NCBI GenBank assembly: GCA_016858145.1
Contig: JAEHOE010000113.1
Span: forward strand, 310,001 to 374,000
Direction: 5' to 3'
Length of the DNA stretch: 64,000 bases
Origin: Edaphochlamys debaryana
Lineage: Eukaryota; Chlorophyta; Chlorophyceae; Chlamydomonadales
In this document: positions 54,901 to 63,877 of the stretch, piece after piece
Position numbering within the stretch: position 1 is the first letter of the stretch
Layout of the letters: each line of letters opens with the position of its first letter
The notes under the pieces: model-generated
What the model was told of the DNA's origin: nothing
Databases searched by the model: none
The model's input: the letters and a program-made list of their open reading frames with translations, nothing else
Program-made: the position numbers and the translations under genes

Positions 54901-56293
54901 GGAAGGGGGGGTCATGACGACATGTAGGACGTGCTGCTGCAGGCAAGGGAGGGAGGGGGGGTAAAAGGGGGGGAGATATCTTAGAGTCTGGGGTGGGTGA
55001 CAGGGGGGGGGTCGGGTTGAGGCTGGGGGTATACCGAAGAGGTGGTCAAGGGCGTGACCATGTCGCCTGCTCCAGGACAGCGCAGCGAAGACTGGCTAGA
55101 CGGGGCGAGCGGGGGCGCAGGGGTCAAGCAGGGGGAGCGAACTCGGCCGATTGCGCGAGGCTCTGCCCCAACCCGTCATGTTTCCCGCGCCGCCCACCCA
55201 CCCAAACCGACCCCAGGACGGCGACGGCGGGCGGGGCGGCAGCGAGGAGGACGAGGACGACATCTACAACGACGAGAAACACAGCGCGGTGGGCGGGGGT
55301 GGGGGTGGGGCAGGGGGGCAGGGGGGCGGGGGTGTTTGAAGCCGAGCGGGTGCGGGGGGCGGTAGTGCGGCACTGGATGTGATGGGCGAGTTGACGCAAA
55401 ACCACAAGTGTGTTCAGGGAACGCAACGAAGACAGTGATCGGCGCGGTGGGGCCAGGCCATGGCGCTGTCCCGCGCCCCCCCCCCACACACACACGTGCC
55501 ATAACACACACCCTCTCCCCCCCGTTACCCCCCCGCCCCCACCCGTAGGCCCTGGCGGGGCAGTTCGTGCTCAACGGCCAGGCCGTGGCGCTGCCGGGGG
55601 TGGGCGCCCGGGACTCCCTGGCGCTCAAGGTGGAGGCGCTGCGGGTGTACCTGGAGACGGCGCTGGGGACGGAGCCGTTCCTCAAGTGAGGGGCGAGGGG
55701 TGGGGGAGGGGGGAGAGGGAGGGAAGGGAGGGATGCCTCCTAGAGTCGTCTTACAGGGGTTCTTCGACCTGGGCTGAGGGGGGCTCCAAGGAGGCAAGGA
55801 GGGGTCGGTTGCAGGGCTGGGCGTGGGCCCCACGCGGGGCTCAACGGCTCCGCTGTGGGGCCCCGATACGGACCTTCTGCCCCTCACACCTCCCCCCCAC
55901 CCCCCACACCCACACCCACACCCACACCCACACCCACACCACACCACACCAGGGTGTACCGGCGCCTGGAGTCGCTGACGCTGGAGGACGACGAGGGGGC
56001 GGTCAGCGCCGAGTTCCTGGCGGTGCTGGGGCCGGAGCGCCTGCCGTACCTGCAGGTGGGGGAGGGGGGGGGGGGCGGGATGGGATGGGGGGTGGTAGAG
56101 GCAACCCTTGGCTTCCATTTTGACCCCAACCCGCCTCTCCACCCGATTTGCGAAACCCACTTTCCTGTGTCCTACCGCCCCGCCGCCCCCTTCTCAACCC
56201 CTTTTTACCCCGCCGCCACCCCTCCTGCCCCCCCAGCTGGTGCACCAGCTCATCGTGTGCGAGGAGAACATGCACAGCGGCGCAGAGTACTGA
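45989..56293 (+). CDS. NEK1: NIMA-related kinase, NEK1-type
   Basis: Ser/Thr kinase; animal and algal relatives act in cilia, cell cycle and DNA-damage response. Exons: 45989-46156, 46517-46613, 46991-47130, 47319-47375, 47587-47682, 47934-48026, 48191-48361, 48581-48722, 48913-49385, 50109-50246, 50367-50501, 50723-50782, 51070-51135, 51855-51920, 52126-52386, 52702-52862, 53197-53914, 54345-54423, 54588-54823, 55217-55288, 55549-55685, 55953-56055, 56237-56293; 1,241 aa (human NEK1 about 1,250). Kinase residues: GKGSFG 14-19, Lys36, HRD 129-131, DFG 149-151, activation loop GTPYYLSPE 168-176, then [20 protein letters not shown], all NEK1-like. The middle is a charged coiled coil ([32 protein letters not shown]) plus Ala/Pro/Gly-rich linkers. 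The C-terminus ([19 protein letters not shown]) matches the conserved NEK1 end. Exon 19 has a GC donor. Confidence 0.92.
47736..47766 (+). repeat. Duplicate of NEK1 exon 5 end plus donor
   Basis: AGAACCGCAAGTACAGCCAA then ACG/GTGTGG repeats the true junction AACCGCAAGTACAACCAAAAG/GTGCC (47682), about 75 nt downstream. Confidence 0.88.
49364..49915 (+). repeat. About 390-nt tandem duplication across NEK1 exon 9 donor
   Basis: The exon 9 end (GAGGACGCGGTGCTGG) with its GTGAGGGGGGCGGTT donor and following intron is repeated at about 49752. Downstream landmarks (GCATGGGAAACTGACAGCGG then GACCGGGGGCTT) recur at the same offset (about 49480 and 49865). Confidence 0.88.
49993..50029 (+). repeat. 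Duplicate of NEK1 exon 10 start plus acceptor
   Basis: GGCAG/GCCAAGCGCGCC then ACCAACGCCGAG repeats the exon 10 start (true copy 50104-50130, AKRASDAEA). It soon meets an in-frame TGA, so it is not a usable coding exon. Confidence 0.9.
50341..50366 (+). promoter_or_regulatory. Poly-C acceptor tract of NEK1 exon 11
   Basis: A C-run ending CCAG immediately before exon 11. It is complementary to the G-rich start of the same intron. Confidence 0.6.
50923..50945 (+). repeat. Duplicate of NEK1 exon 13 start plus acceptor
   Basis: CCAG/GAGAAGGAGCGCGAGGC repeats the acceptor and first codons (EKERE) of exon 13 (51070), about 140 nt upstream. Confidence 0.88.
51112..51640 (+). repeat. Five-copy 123-nt repeat carrying NEK1 exon 13 end and donor
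   Basis: GAGTACCAGGACCGGCAG/GTG (or GGGTACC in the last copy) recurs at exact 123-nt spacing. TACCAGG starts at 51121, 51244, 51367, 51490 and 51613. The first is the true exon 13 junction (51135). Each unit continues with TGTGTATGGGCTGGGGCCAC and ends with TGAGCCGCACAGCGCA. In the exon frame the filler meets TGA once per unit. Confidence 0.95.
52387..52560 (+). repeat. G-rich GTGGGG(C)-type microsatellite
   Basis: About 150 nt made of GGGGGTGGGG and GGGGGCGGGG units right after the donor of NEK1 exon 15. Strong G-quadruplex potential on the transcript strand. Confidence 0.9.
54912..54953 (+). repeat. Duplicate of NEK1 exon 19 end plus GC donor
   Basis: GACATGTAGGACGTGCTGCT then GCAG/GCAAGG repeats the true junction GACATGCAGGATGTGCTGCT then GCAG/GCAAGG (54823), including the GC donor. 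The copy has a stop (TAG) in frame. Confidence 0.9.
55326..55356 (+). repeat. Shared intron motif, NEK1 cop (opposite orientation)
   Basis: GGGGGTGTTTGAAGCCGAGC then GGGTGCGG lies about 40 nt after the exon 20 donor. The same motif in the minus-strand genes sits beside acceptors, so relative to splicing this copy is inverted. Confidence 0.55.
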
Positions 56294-57843
56294 GGAGCAC
56301 AAGGACAGGGGGGGGGGCATGGGTCTGGGTGCACGGGGCTGGGGGTCGAGTGAGGGCCCCGCGGGGGCTGCAACGCCTGCGTAGTGCATACATAGGGGGT
56401 GTAGTGCATACATAGGGGGTGCATGGGACGGGGGATGCACGGGGGGGGCGGGCGGGGGGGGCAGGCGCGCCATCGGGGGCGGGTAGGGTGGTCTGGGGCG
56501 GCGGAGCTCGCGACGACTGAACCACATGTGCATTCATGGGGCGAGGCTTAGGTATATGTGCGAGGGATATGTGTGGCGAGGGCTGACCGGGGGGGCTGGA
56601 AGGCGCCAACGAGCGCATCCGGCTGTGGGAGAGGCTGCGGTCGAGGCCGGCCGCCTGAGCGACTCCTGGCCGGATGCCAGTGCCCAGAACTGCCAGAAGC
56701 CCTGGCCAGCTCTTCCCTCCGCAGCAAGAGCGTAGCCTTGGGGGCACAGTGGAGGGTGACCGGCTCGGCACTGTCGGCAGGACGTTGGCAGAATGGCAAT
56801 ACAGGGATAGCATGAGGGGGGGTAGAAGTCAGGGGCGCATCTTGCCTCTGCATGTGTCTGCTGCTCAGACAACTCACGGGTGGGATGGTTCTAGTGGGGT
56901 GCGCAGAAGACTGCTGCGCATTGCATAGCGGCAATCCTGGAAGAGAAATCCGCTATGAGCGGAGGCGCGGGCGCCCTCCTTCACGCAGTCAGGTCCCGCG
57001 AAGCTTTGTGCGAGACCACTCATGACCTATCTACCGGCACCTACACTGCATGGACTCTGCGTTTGCTGCAGCCGTCCCAAACACTCAAACTGGTACCCAA
57101 CGCTAGGCTTCTGCACATGTCTACGGATGAATGAGTATGGAAAGGCCAAAGGGCCCCTACCCCTACGCAAGCCACGATAGATCGCTAGCTAGCACGCCAT
57201 CGCAAGCAACTCCTTCCCGCCAGCACGCAAGCAAAACACACCTACGCGGCTTTGCCAGTCAGCCTCAGCGCCGCTCCAAAAGCCTCTGCGGGCAGGGCCC
57301 TCACTTCCCACTTGCCCCTACGTTCCACCCCGCCGGCCCTCGCACCCTGGCCGGCCGGCCTGCTCCGAACACTACGCCTTGGCGCGTGCGCCGCTCTATG
57401 AACTCCTGAGCCCTTCATCAAACAAATGCGACAGCCCCCTCTCTGTCCGCCCTCCGTGCTCTTCCGATGCCTACTAGCGCCTCTGCTCACGCATGCCCGT
57501 GGTGACGGGCCACCGTGCCGCTGCAAAATGATGTACACACCCGCGCCTTGGGCAACCGCTGACGGCCCAAGCCCCCGCCCCCACTCCCGAGGGCTGGCCG
57601 CAGAGCTGCTGCGCCACCGCCCCGCCGCCTCCCAACGCAGGACAGCCCTGCCGGCTGGGCCGTCTGGACTCCCAGGCCACAGCGCTCAGTGGTCCGCCGC
57701 ATCCACGCGCGGCCGGGCCTGCCTGCGGCGAGCCGCCTCCCTTCGGGGCAGTCTTGCGCCGCCTCCGTCCGTGCCGCGGCCTGACTCTGATGCGCCCCAA
57801 ACCAGCGCCCTCAGCTGCCCCCTCTCGCCCTGGCCCCCATCCC
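56294..57843. other. NEK1 3' flank and intergenic
   Basis: A direct repeat GTAGTGCATACATAGGGGGT occurs twice at about 56382-56421. The rest has short frames only; the + strand frame near 56.6 kb and the minus frames near 57.3-57.8 kb lack domain features. It includes the 3' UTRs of the convergent NEK1 gene and 187-aa gene. Confidence 0.4.
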
Positions 57844-59617
57844 TCAGTCGTCCTGCATCGCCGCCGAAGCGCACCCCGCCGCCCCCCTGCCGCCGCTGCG
57901 GCCTCCAGCGGCGGCGCCCTGCTCCTCCGCCGGCCCAGCTGCACCCGCAGCGGCCTCCGGCCCGGCCTCCGGCGACCGACCGCCTCCCCCACCCCCCGCC
58001 CCTCCCCCTGCCCCCCTCGCCGCCAGCTGCACGGTGCCCAGCTCCTCGGCGAGGGCGTCCAGCTCACCCTGGGGGCGGGGGCGAGGGGGGCGAGGAGGAG
58101 AGGGGGATGGCAGCAGGTAGGGAGGTAGCAGAATGAGACGGATGGAAGGCGAGGGTTACGCCAGGCATGCTTTCGTTTTCTTGAGCGTCTCAAGCCCCTA
58201 GAGGTTCGTCCAGCAAGACGGTCAGCCTGCTTGCCACCCCGCCACTCGGCGCTGCCGCCCCCCCCTGGCTTTTGATGTGCTCCCTGAGCCCATCACCCCC
58301 CTCCCTCGCCCTCATTCAACCCCCCCCCCCCGCCCCCCGTGCCGTGCCTGCATGCGGTGGCGCCCGTGCGCCGCCCCACCGTGCCGCCCGAAACACACAC
58401 GCTCTTCCCCCTCCGTCCCCCCCCCCTCCCTCGCCCCCCGTGCCTGCATGCGGTGGCGCCCGTGCGCAGCGTCTCAAGCCCCTAGAGGTTCGTCCAGCAA
58501 GACGGTCAGCCTGCTTGCCACCCCGCCACTCGGCGCTGCCGCCCCCCCTGGCTTTTGATGTGGTCCCTGAGCCCATCACCCCCTCCCTCGCCCTCATTCA
58601 ACCCCCCCCCCCCCCGCCCCCCGTGCCGTGCCTGCATGCGGTGGCGCCCGTGCGCCGCCCCACCGTGCCGCCCGAAACACACACGCTCTTCCCCCTCCGC
58701 CCCCCCCCTCCCTCGCCCCCCGTGCCTGCATGCGGTGGCGCCCGTGCGCCGCCCCACCGTGCCGCCCGAAACACACACGCTCTTCCCCCTCCGACCCCCC
58801 CCTCCCTCGCCCCCCGTGCCTGCATGCGGTGGCGCCCGTGCGCCGCCCGCAGCGCTGCGCCGGCGTCCTTGATGGGCGTGGCGCGGCGGCCGGAGGGTGT
58901 GTCCTGGAGGGGGGGGGAGGGGGGCAGGGCAGGAGGAGCGGTTGGGGTGGCCGCAGGTGCGGGTGGGGGCAGGAAGCGCTGTCGGGTGCAGAGGCTCGGT
59001 GCGGAGTTGTTGCGCGGTGGTGTGTTAGGCCGTGGGCTCGGCAGCTCCCCCGTTTGCCGGCATCCCCTCCCCCCGCCCCCCCCCTCCCCCAACCTCTCCG
59101 CCCACCGCGCAACAGGGTCAGCACACCACCCCGCAGCAGGTCAGGGATGGAGGTGAGCGGGTGATTCGGATTGAGGGCAGGCAGGTGGTTTCTGTGGCAG
59201 GGCTCTCACCCGGCTGTCCAAGGCGAGGCAGCGCGCGAGGGCCGGGAGGGTGACGCCGTTGCGGCGAGTCGGCCGGCTGCTCGGCGAGAGAAGCCAGGGC
59301 TTTACGGAGAAGAAAGGGCTTGGCGTCGTGTCCTCGAACACAGTGCACAGCGCGCGGGCGACCTTCTTCCCCCTTGCAGGCGCGAACCGGGACTGCGGCC
59401 GTGTGGGGAGGGTACAGCGTGGGTTGCGAGTTAGCTACCCACTCAGCATTGCACGCCAGATAACCTAGGGCCGCGCTGTGTCGGCAGCTAGCGGAACGCT
59501 GTGTCGCTGCTGCCTGGACATGCTAGCAGCGGCCGACGCCCTCACCTTTGATACGCCCCGCACACCTAGCACCGAGTGTGGCAGCATCGGTGAAGCATTG
59601 TTGTTGCACGAAACCAT
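57844..59617 (-). CDS. Unrecognised 187-aa protein
   Basis: Function unknown. Exons in gene order: 59617-59546, 59392-59210, 58903-58820, 58068-57844. All junctions are phase 0 with usable acceptors. The protein starts MVSCNNNASPMLPHSVLG. A basic/aromatic stretch (SRFAPARGKKVARALCTVFE, then TPSPFFSVKPWLLSPSS) and a short helix (GAALRAAHGRHRMQ, GELDALAEELGTVQLAARG) follow. It ends in a Gly/Ala-rich tail (AAMQDD). The third intron starts with GC (CAG/GCACGG). No known domain recognised. The first exon is the least certain; the two last exons are supported by the repeat pattern around them. It is divergent from RPB6. Confidence 0.5.
58185..58850 (-). repeat. Five-copy repeat with exon 3 end and GC donor
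   Basis: CGCCACCGCATGCAG/GCACGG in gene orientation occurs at the true junction (58820) and four more times in the intron (near 58347, 58442, 58630 and 58725). Between copies lies GAAGAGCGTGTGTGTTTCGG then GCGGCACGGTGGGGCGG, the same block as in the AXR1 intron at about 19413-19450. A larger block (58186-58370) is itself repeated at 58470-58650. Confidence 0.9.
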
Positions 59618-59967
59618 CTCGCGGGCGCCGAGTCGTCGCGCTCCGTGTGCCCCTGTTGCCCCAGCGTCCGTGTTGGGGGCTAGCTGCGTCTCATATGTGC
59701 TGTCCTGTGCGTCAAGTGACTTCTGCTGTATATGTATGAGCGTGTTACTGGGAGCGGAGCACGCGCAAGAAGGCCAAGCTGTCTCGCGCAGCTGCGGATC
59801 GCATGAATCCAGCATTTCGCGGCGAACTTCCTCTGGTGCTGTGCAACCCGTCGCAGCATAGCTGAGCACTTATCACTTCCAAACGCAGGACATAACATAC
59901 CCAGCTGCGAACGTGGAGCGGCGCCTAGTGACCCGCTGAGCGGCGCGCTCTTCCTGCTCGCGGCACC
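59618..59967. promoter_or_regulatory. Bidirectional promoter: 187-aa gene / RPB6
   Basis: A 350-nt space between divergent starts (59617 minus, 59968 plus). Composition is milder than in introns. No TATA-like element assigned. Confidence 0.4.
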
Positions 59968-61725
59968 ATGGCCGACGAGTATGATGACGCGTGAGTAGAT
60001 GCTACTCTCTACTGCTAGCATTAGTACTCGCTGTCTCAAGGAAAGTCGGGAGGCATGCGGCGGATGCTTAACTCGGCGTTGCCGCTTGCAATGTGCGCAG
60101 AGGAGGAATGGAGGACAACATGGATATGGGGCCAGAGGAGGTAAGCGCGCCGGGTCCCTCAGCGTGCGCGACATCGCCGCCGAAACTTCCTTGCCCCCGC
60201 GCAGCCCGCGGAGGAGTTCGTTGAGGGTCAGGAGGGAGAGGAGCACGTAGAAATTCTGGAAAACCAGGAGCAGGGCGAGCAGGGGCAGGCACCACGACAG
60301 CGGATTACCACGCGATACATGACGAAATATGAGAAAGCACGAGTGCTGGGGACACGAGCGTTGCAAATAAGGTGAGGGGAAGGGGGGGTCCTATTTGAGC
60401 AGGGGTTGCTGCGGCGGCGGGGGGCGAGGATGGGCTCAGACCCCTCCTTGTCCTTCCCCCCCCCCCCCAGCTCAGCCAGGCTGACCCATAGGTGCCCGTG
60501 CATGTTGCCCTTTCCCAAAACGTCCGCCGCTCATCCTCCCATCCCCTACGTCCCCTCGTTTGCCCCCGCTGCGCTGCAGCATGAACGCGCCCGTCATGGT
60601 GGAGCTGTCGGGGGAGACGGACCCGCTCGAGGTGGGGCGAGCAAGGGGGGGATGAGGAGATGGGGAAGGAGGATGAGGAATGAGGAGATGGGTTGATGAA
60701 TGAGGAGATGGGGTGGGGTTTGTGACGAGGAAGGGGGCGTTCAGAGGAGAGGAGGTGAGGCGCGGGGGGCATGAGGTGCGTTTGCGGGAAGGTGGGGTTT
60801 GAAACAGGGAGGATAAGGCGCGCAAGGGAGCAGCAGCAGGTGGGACCCAGGAGGGGACAGGGTTGCGGGCAGGGCCCGCGCGCACGCATGGGGGGCGGAC
60901 GGGCATGCTGGCAGAGCCAGGACCCTCCCGGTGACTGTACCAGCGCCAGAGCGGCTTGTAGGCATGGCAGGGGGAGGCAGGTGGCACCGGGTGCGGACTC
61001 CGTGGCGAGCCCCAGGACTGGACCTGGACTCATCCAGGATCGACCGACATGCAGCGGGGGAGAGGAGGGCAGGGGCAGCAGGGGCTTGGGCCAAGCTCCT
61101 GACACTGGCAGTGCCGGGCCGGAAGTGAGAGCGGGCCGCCTCTGGCGGTGCAGGGCTCTCCGTACGCCCATGAGCACCTTGCAGCCCCCCGCGCCCACGC
61201 GCTGAGCCGCTCCGCACAACACAAGGGGGTCCTCACGCCCCCCCCTCCCCCCAAACACACACAATTACCCGCTCTTCCCGTCCAAACACCCCTCCCCCCC
61301 CCCCGACCCAGATCGCGATGAAGGAGCTGCGGGAAAAGAAGGTGCCGTTCACCATCCGCCGCTACCTGCCCGACGGCAGGTGCGCAGCGGGGGAGGGGGG
61401 CTGGCGGGGTAGGCCAAGGGGAGGGGGCGCAGGGGGGGGGGGGGGCTGGGGGGCGAGGCCAAGGGGGGGGGCTGGGGGGGGGAGGCCAAGGGGAGGGGGC
61501 GCAGGGGGCCCTGGGGTCAAGATGGCTGGGATCGGGGCCAGGGCCAGCGCCGGGCTCTGGCCCCCAACCGGCACTGCCTCAACGTGCCTGAGAGCCCCCA
61601 ACCCCCTTGGTGCCCTCCCCCGCCCTCTCCCCTCCGCTCCCTACTCATCCCCTCACCCCCCACCTCCTCCCTCCCCCCGCAGTTACGAGGACTGGGGCAT
61701 CTCGGAGCTGGTGGTGCCGGACTGA
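59968..61725 (+). CDS. RPB6: RNA polymerase subunit RPB6 (shared by Pol I/II/III)
   Basis: Small subunit common to nuclear RNA polymerases I, II and III that stabilises the clamp base. Exons: 59968-59990, 60101-60140, 60205-60371, 60580-60631, 61312-61379, 61683-61725; 130 aa, normal length. The N-terminus is acidic and variable ([23 protein letters not shown]). The core is textbook: [57 protein letters not shown] and [16 protein letters not shown]. All junctions keep phase. Intron 4 is about 680 nt, the longest in the gene, and I recognise no gene within it. No exon-edge duplicates were seen in this gene. Confidence 0.97.
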
Positions 61726-62639
61726 GCCGGGCATGAGGGGGCGGGGAGGTTGGGGGCGGGAAGGGAGGGAGGCCCGGAGGGGGTGGGGTGGGGTGGGGAG
61801 GCGGCGGCTGTGGGCTGTGGAGCGGGCCGGCGCGCAGGCGCAGGGGCTGTGCGGAGGGGGGCGCCGGCTGGCGGCGGGGGTGGGGTTTAGAGCAGAGCGC
61901 AATGCAGCGCAGTGCACGACGGCACGCTCGGCTCCAGGAGGCGGGGGGGTGGGGGCGGCGGCCGTGCTTCTTCGGGGCTCGGTGGGCTGCTGGGTCGCCT
62001 ACCGCGGGTCCTTCGCTGAGCCGGCAGCGGAGCCAGCGGGATGGGAGCGGGGGCGGCTGGGGTGGCAGCTGGCAGCGGCTTCCCGGTGACTATGGAGGAG
62101 GAGGAAGCGCTTCGCGCTCTGAAGGGCCCTGGTCGCCTGGCCGGGCGCCCCAGCCGGAGGTGACTCTTGGAGTTTTGGGCTCGGAAGCGTGGGGCAGGCG
62201 GCTACTCCTGCGTGAGAGAGGGTGTCCTTCGAAGGCGCGATCGGAGTGGAGATGACTGGTCGGGTCATGGTCTCGCGGGTCGGGCTAGGATGGATGGGGG
62301 CAGGTGCCAAGTCGGGCGCAGGCGGGGCCGCACGGGGTGCAGGACGACGCGAGGGCCTCTCGAGTGGGGCCCCAGTGCTCGCAGGGCGCACTCGACTGCG
62401 GCACTCGAAGGGCTGGTACCACCTTGAGAAGTTCTCCTTTTGCGACGGACGCGGCCGTCCCAGTAATTCCCAGTGGTGAGGCCCCCAGGCCCGCCGCCCC
62501 TGCACAAGGCACATCGGCGGAACAGCGGCGGACGTCCCCCTCCTCCCCCAGAGCTGTCCTCCCGGCCCGACAGCCCGCACCCAAGCGCCCACTGCCTCCC
62601 TTGCGGCGATGGAGAAGGGGCGGCAGGCGCTGTGGGGTG
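61726..62639. other. RPB6 3' flank, no gene recognised
   Basis: Contains the RPB6 3' UTR. Frames on both strands are open but compositionally driven; no domain or splice logic was found. Confidence 0.4.
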
Positions 62640-63360
62640 CCAGGTGTGGCCGTGAGGGGGCTTCTATGCTCGCAGGGGCCGTGCGGCGGTTGACGCGGCG
62701 GGGATGCAGCTGAACGCAACTAGGCTGTGCGCAACTCAACAGAAAGAGGTGTGGGGGCGCGCGTGACGCGCTGTGGTCCTTTGCTGCGCGGGGCTCTCGG
62801 TCTCGCGGTGGGGACTTGGCTTCGGGCAGCAATGCGTTCCTGGGCCCTTCTGCCTCCGGGCACGTGGCGTGCACTGTGCCCCTTCATGATGATTTGTCGT
62901 CCGCTTACGACGGGTGATGGTTGCGGGGTTGCGGCCCTGTGGCTGCTGTACGGTTGGGTGCAGTCCGGTGTGGATCGCCTGTGTGCGCCCTGGGAGTGAG
63001 TGAGACCTTGTGAGCTGGGTGGGCCTGATTATGCAGGCAAGGGCGCTGGCAAGGGGAGAGCTAGAAGCGCGCCTTCAGTGCTTTGCCGGGGTGGGGCCAG
63101 CCCCGTCGGATTGGGACACGGTGTCTGAGGACCACCCCTTTTTGGCCGTGACCGAGGAGGGAGATGTGCGCTACATGCCCCACGTTGAGGTGATGGATGG
63201 TCTTCACTAGATCTCGTTTGGAGCCCGGGTAGGGGCCCTGCCGTCCAAGTCAGGGGGCGGCGTGCTGGCTTGCAGGGGGCAAGCCCGTGAGGTTGGCTGC
63301 CAAGCCACGGCGTTCAGCTGCCGTGCACCCCTCTGGGGTCCCTCATTGTAACCACCGAGG
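62640..63360 (+). mobile_element. Internally deleted retroelement copy 3
   Basis: The leader (TCTATGCTCGCAGGGGCCGT at about 62663 and GCAGCTGAACGCAACTAGGC at about 62706) is followed at about 63030 by the end of the reverse-transcriptase-like ORF. The shared 3' tail runs to about 63360. Compared with the copy at 12140-14230 most of the ORF is missing, so this copy is shorter and deleted inside. Confidence 0.6.
63010..63210 (+). pseudogene. Retroelement ORF remnant
   Basis: The last about 60 codons (IMQARALARGELEARLQCFA, then FLAVTEEGDVRYMPHVEVMD) match the ORF ending at 12303 with only a few substitutions, so both copies are fairly young. Zinc-binding residues are not included. Confidence 0.7.
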
Positions 63361-63739
63361 ACTGGGTGGCTTCTGCCGCTGTACTTCCGACCTGCGCATG
63401 TGACGTCCTGGGTAGGTGGAGCACAGCTCGAGCGGCCTCCTCAACAGCTTGCCATGCCACAGCGTCTGTCACATGCATCCCCTGGCCTGGTCTGCTCCCC
63501 CTCCTGCTCCCCCTCCGCCTCCTCCTCCGCCTCCTCCTCCGCCTCCTCCTCCGCCTCCTCCTCCGCTCCCTCTACGCCTCCTCCTCCTGCTCCTGATTCT
63601 CCGCACTCCTCCAGCCTCGTACGCCTCTAGAAGTCTTAACCCGTGCGCACCCGCCTGTTCCATGCGCCACCACCCCGCTCCACGTTTGCCCGACTCCATC
63701 TGAAGACAGCAACGGTAACGCACGCTTGGGTCACGGCCC
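63361..63739. other. Intergenic with trinucleotide-rich tract
   Basis: Holds a CCTCCTCCG 9-mer repeat at about 63500-63565 and the 3' flank of the minus-strand gene that ends at 63740. Confidence 0.5.
63499..63565 (+). repeat. CCTCCTCCG microsatellite
   Basis: About six to seven tandem 9-nt units. Frames through it are low-complexity only. Confidence 0.9.
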
Positions 63740-63877
63740 TCAGTTGGCCTCGGTCTTGTCCCCCTGCACCTTCCCCTTCTCCCCCTCCCCCTTCCCCTTG
63801 TCCACCTCCCCGCCCTTCTCCCCCTCCGGCTTGGCTGGCTTGGTCTTGGGCTGCGGCAGGGCACCGTCGTGGGCCAC
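63740..63877 (-). CDS. Last exon of a gene running off the window
   Basis: Phase-0 exon of 45 codons plus stop, with a C-rich tract and CAG acceptor at 63878-63880. It reads VAHDGALPQPKTKPAKPEGE then many K/E/G and ends KTEAN. A lysine- and glutamate-rich tail gives no function. The remaining exons lie beyond 64000; 63878-64000 is intron or upstream exon. Confidence 0.55.
   Translation of the reverse strand: MAHDGALPQPKTKPAKPEGEKGGEVDKGKGEGEKGKVQGDKTEAN

Noticed and set aside
59339..59341. Start of the 187-aa gene at 59341
   Set aside because: The triplet is GTG and the frame stays open upstream to a CCGCAG acceptor at 59393-59398; an ATG exon at 59617 joins in phase.
60740..61260. Gene nested in RPB6 intron 4
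   Set aside because: An open minus-strand frame exists but is compositional; no motif, start context or repeat relationship supports it.
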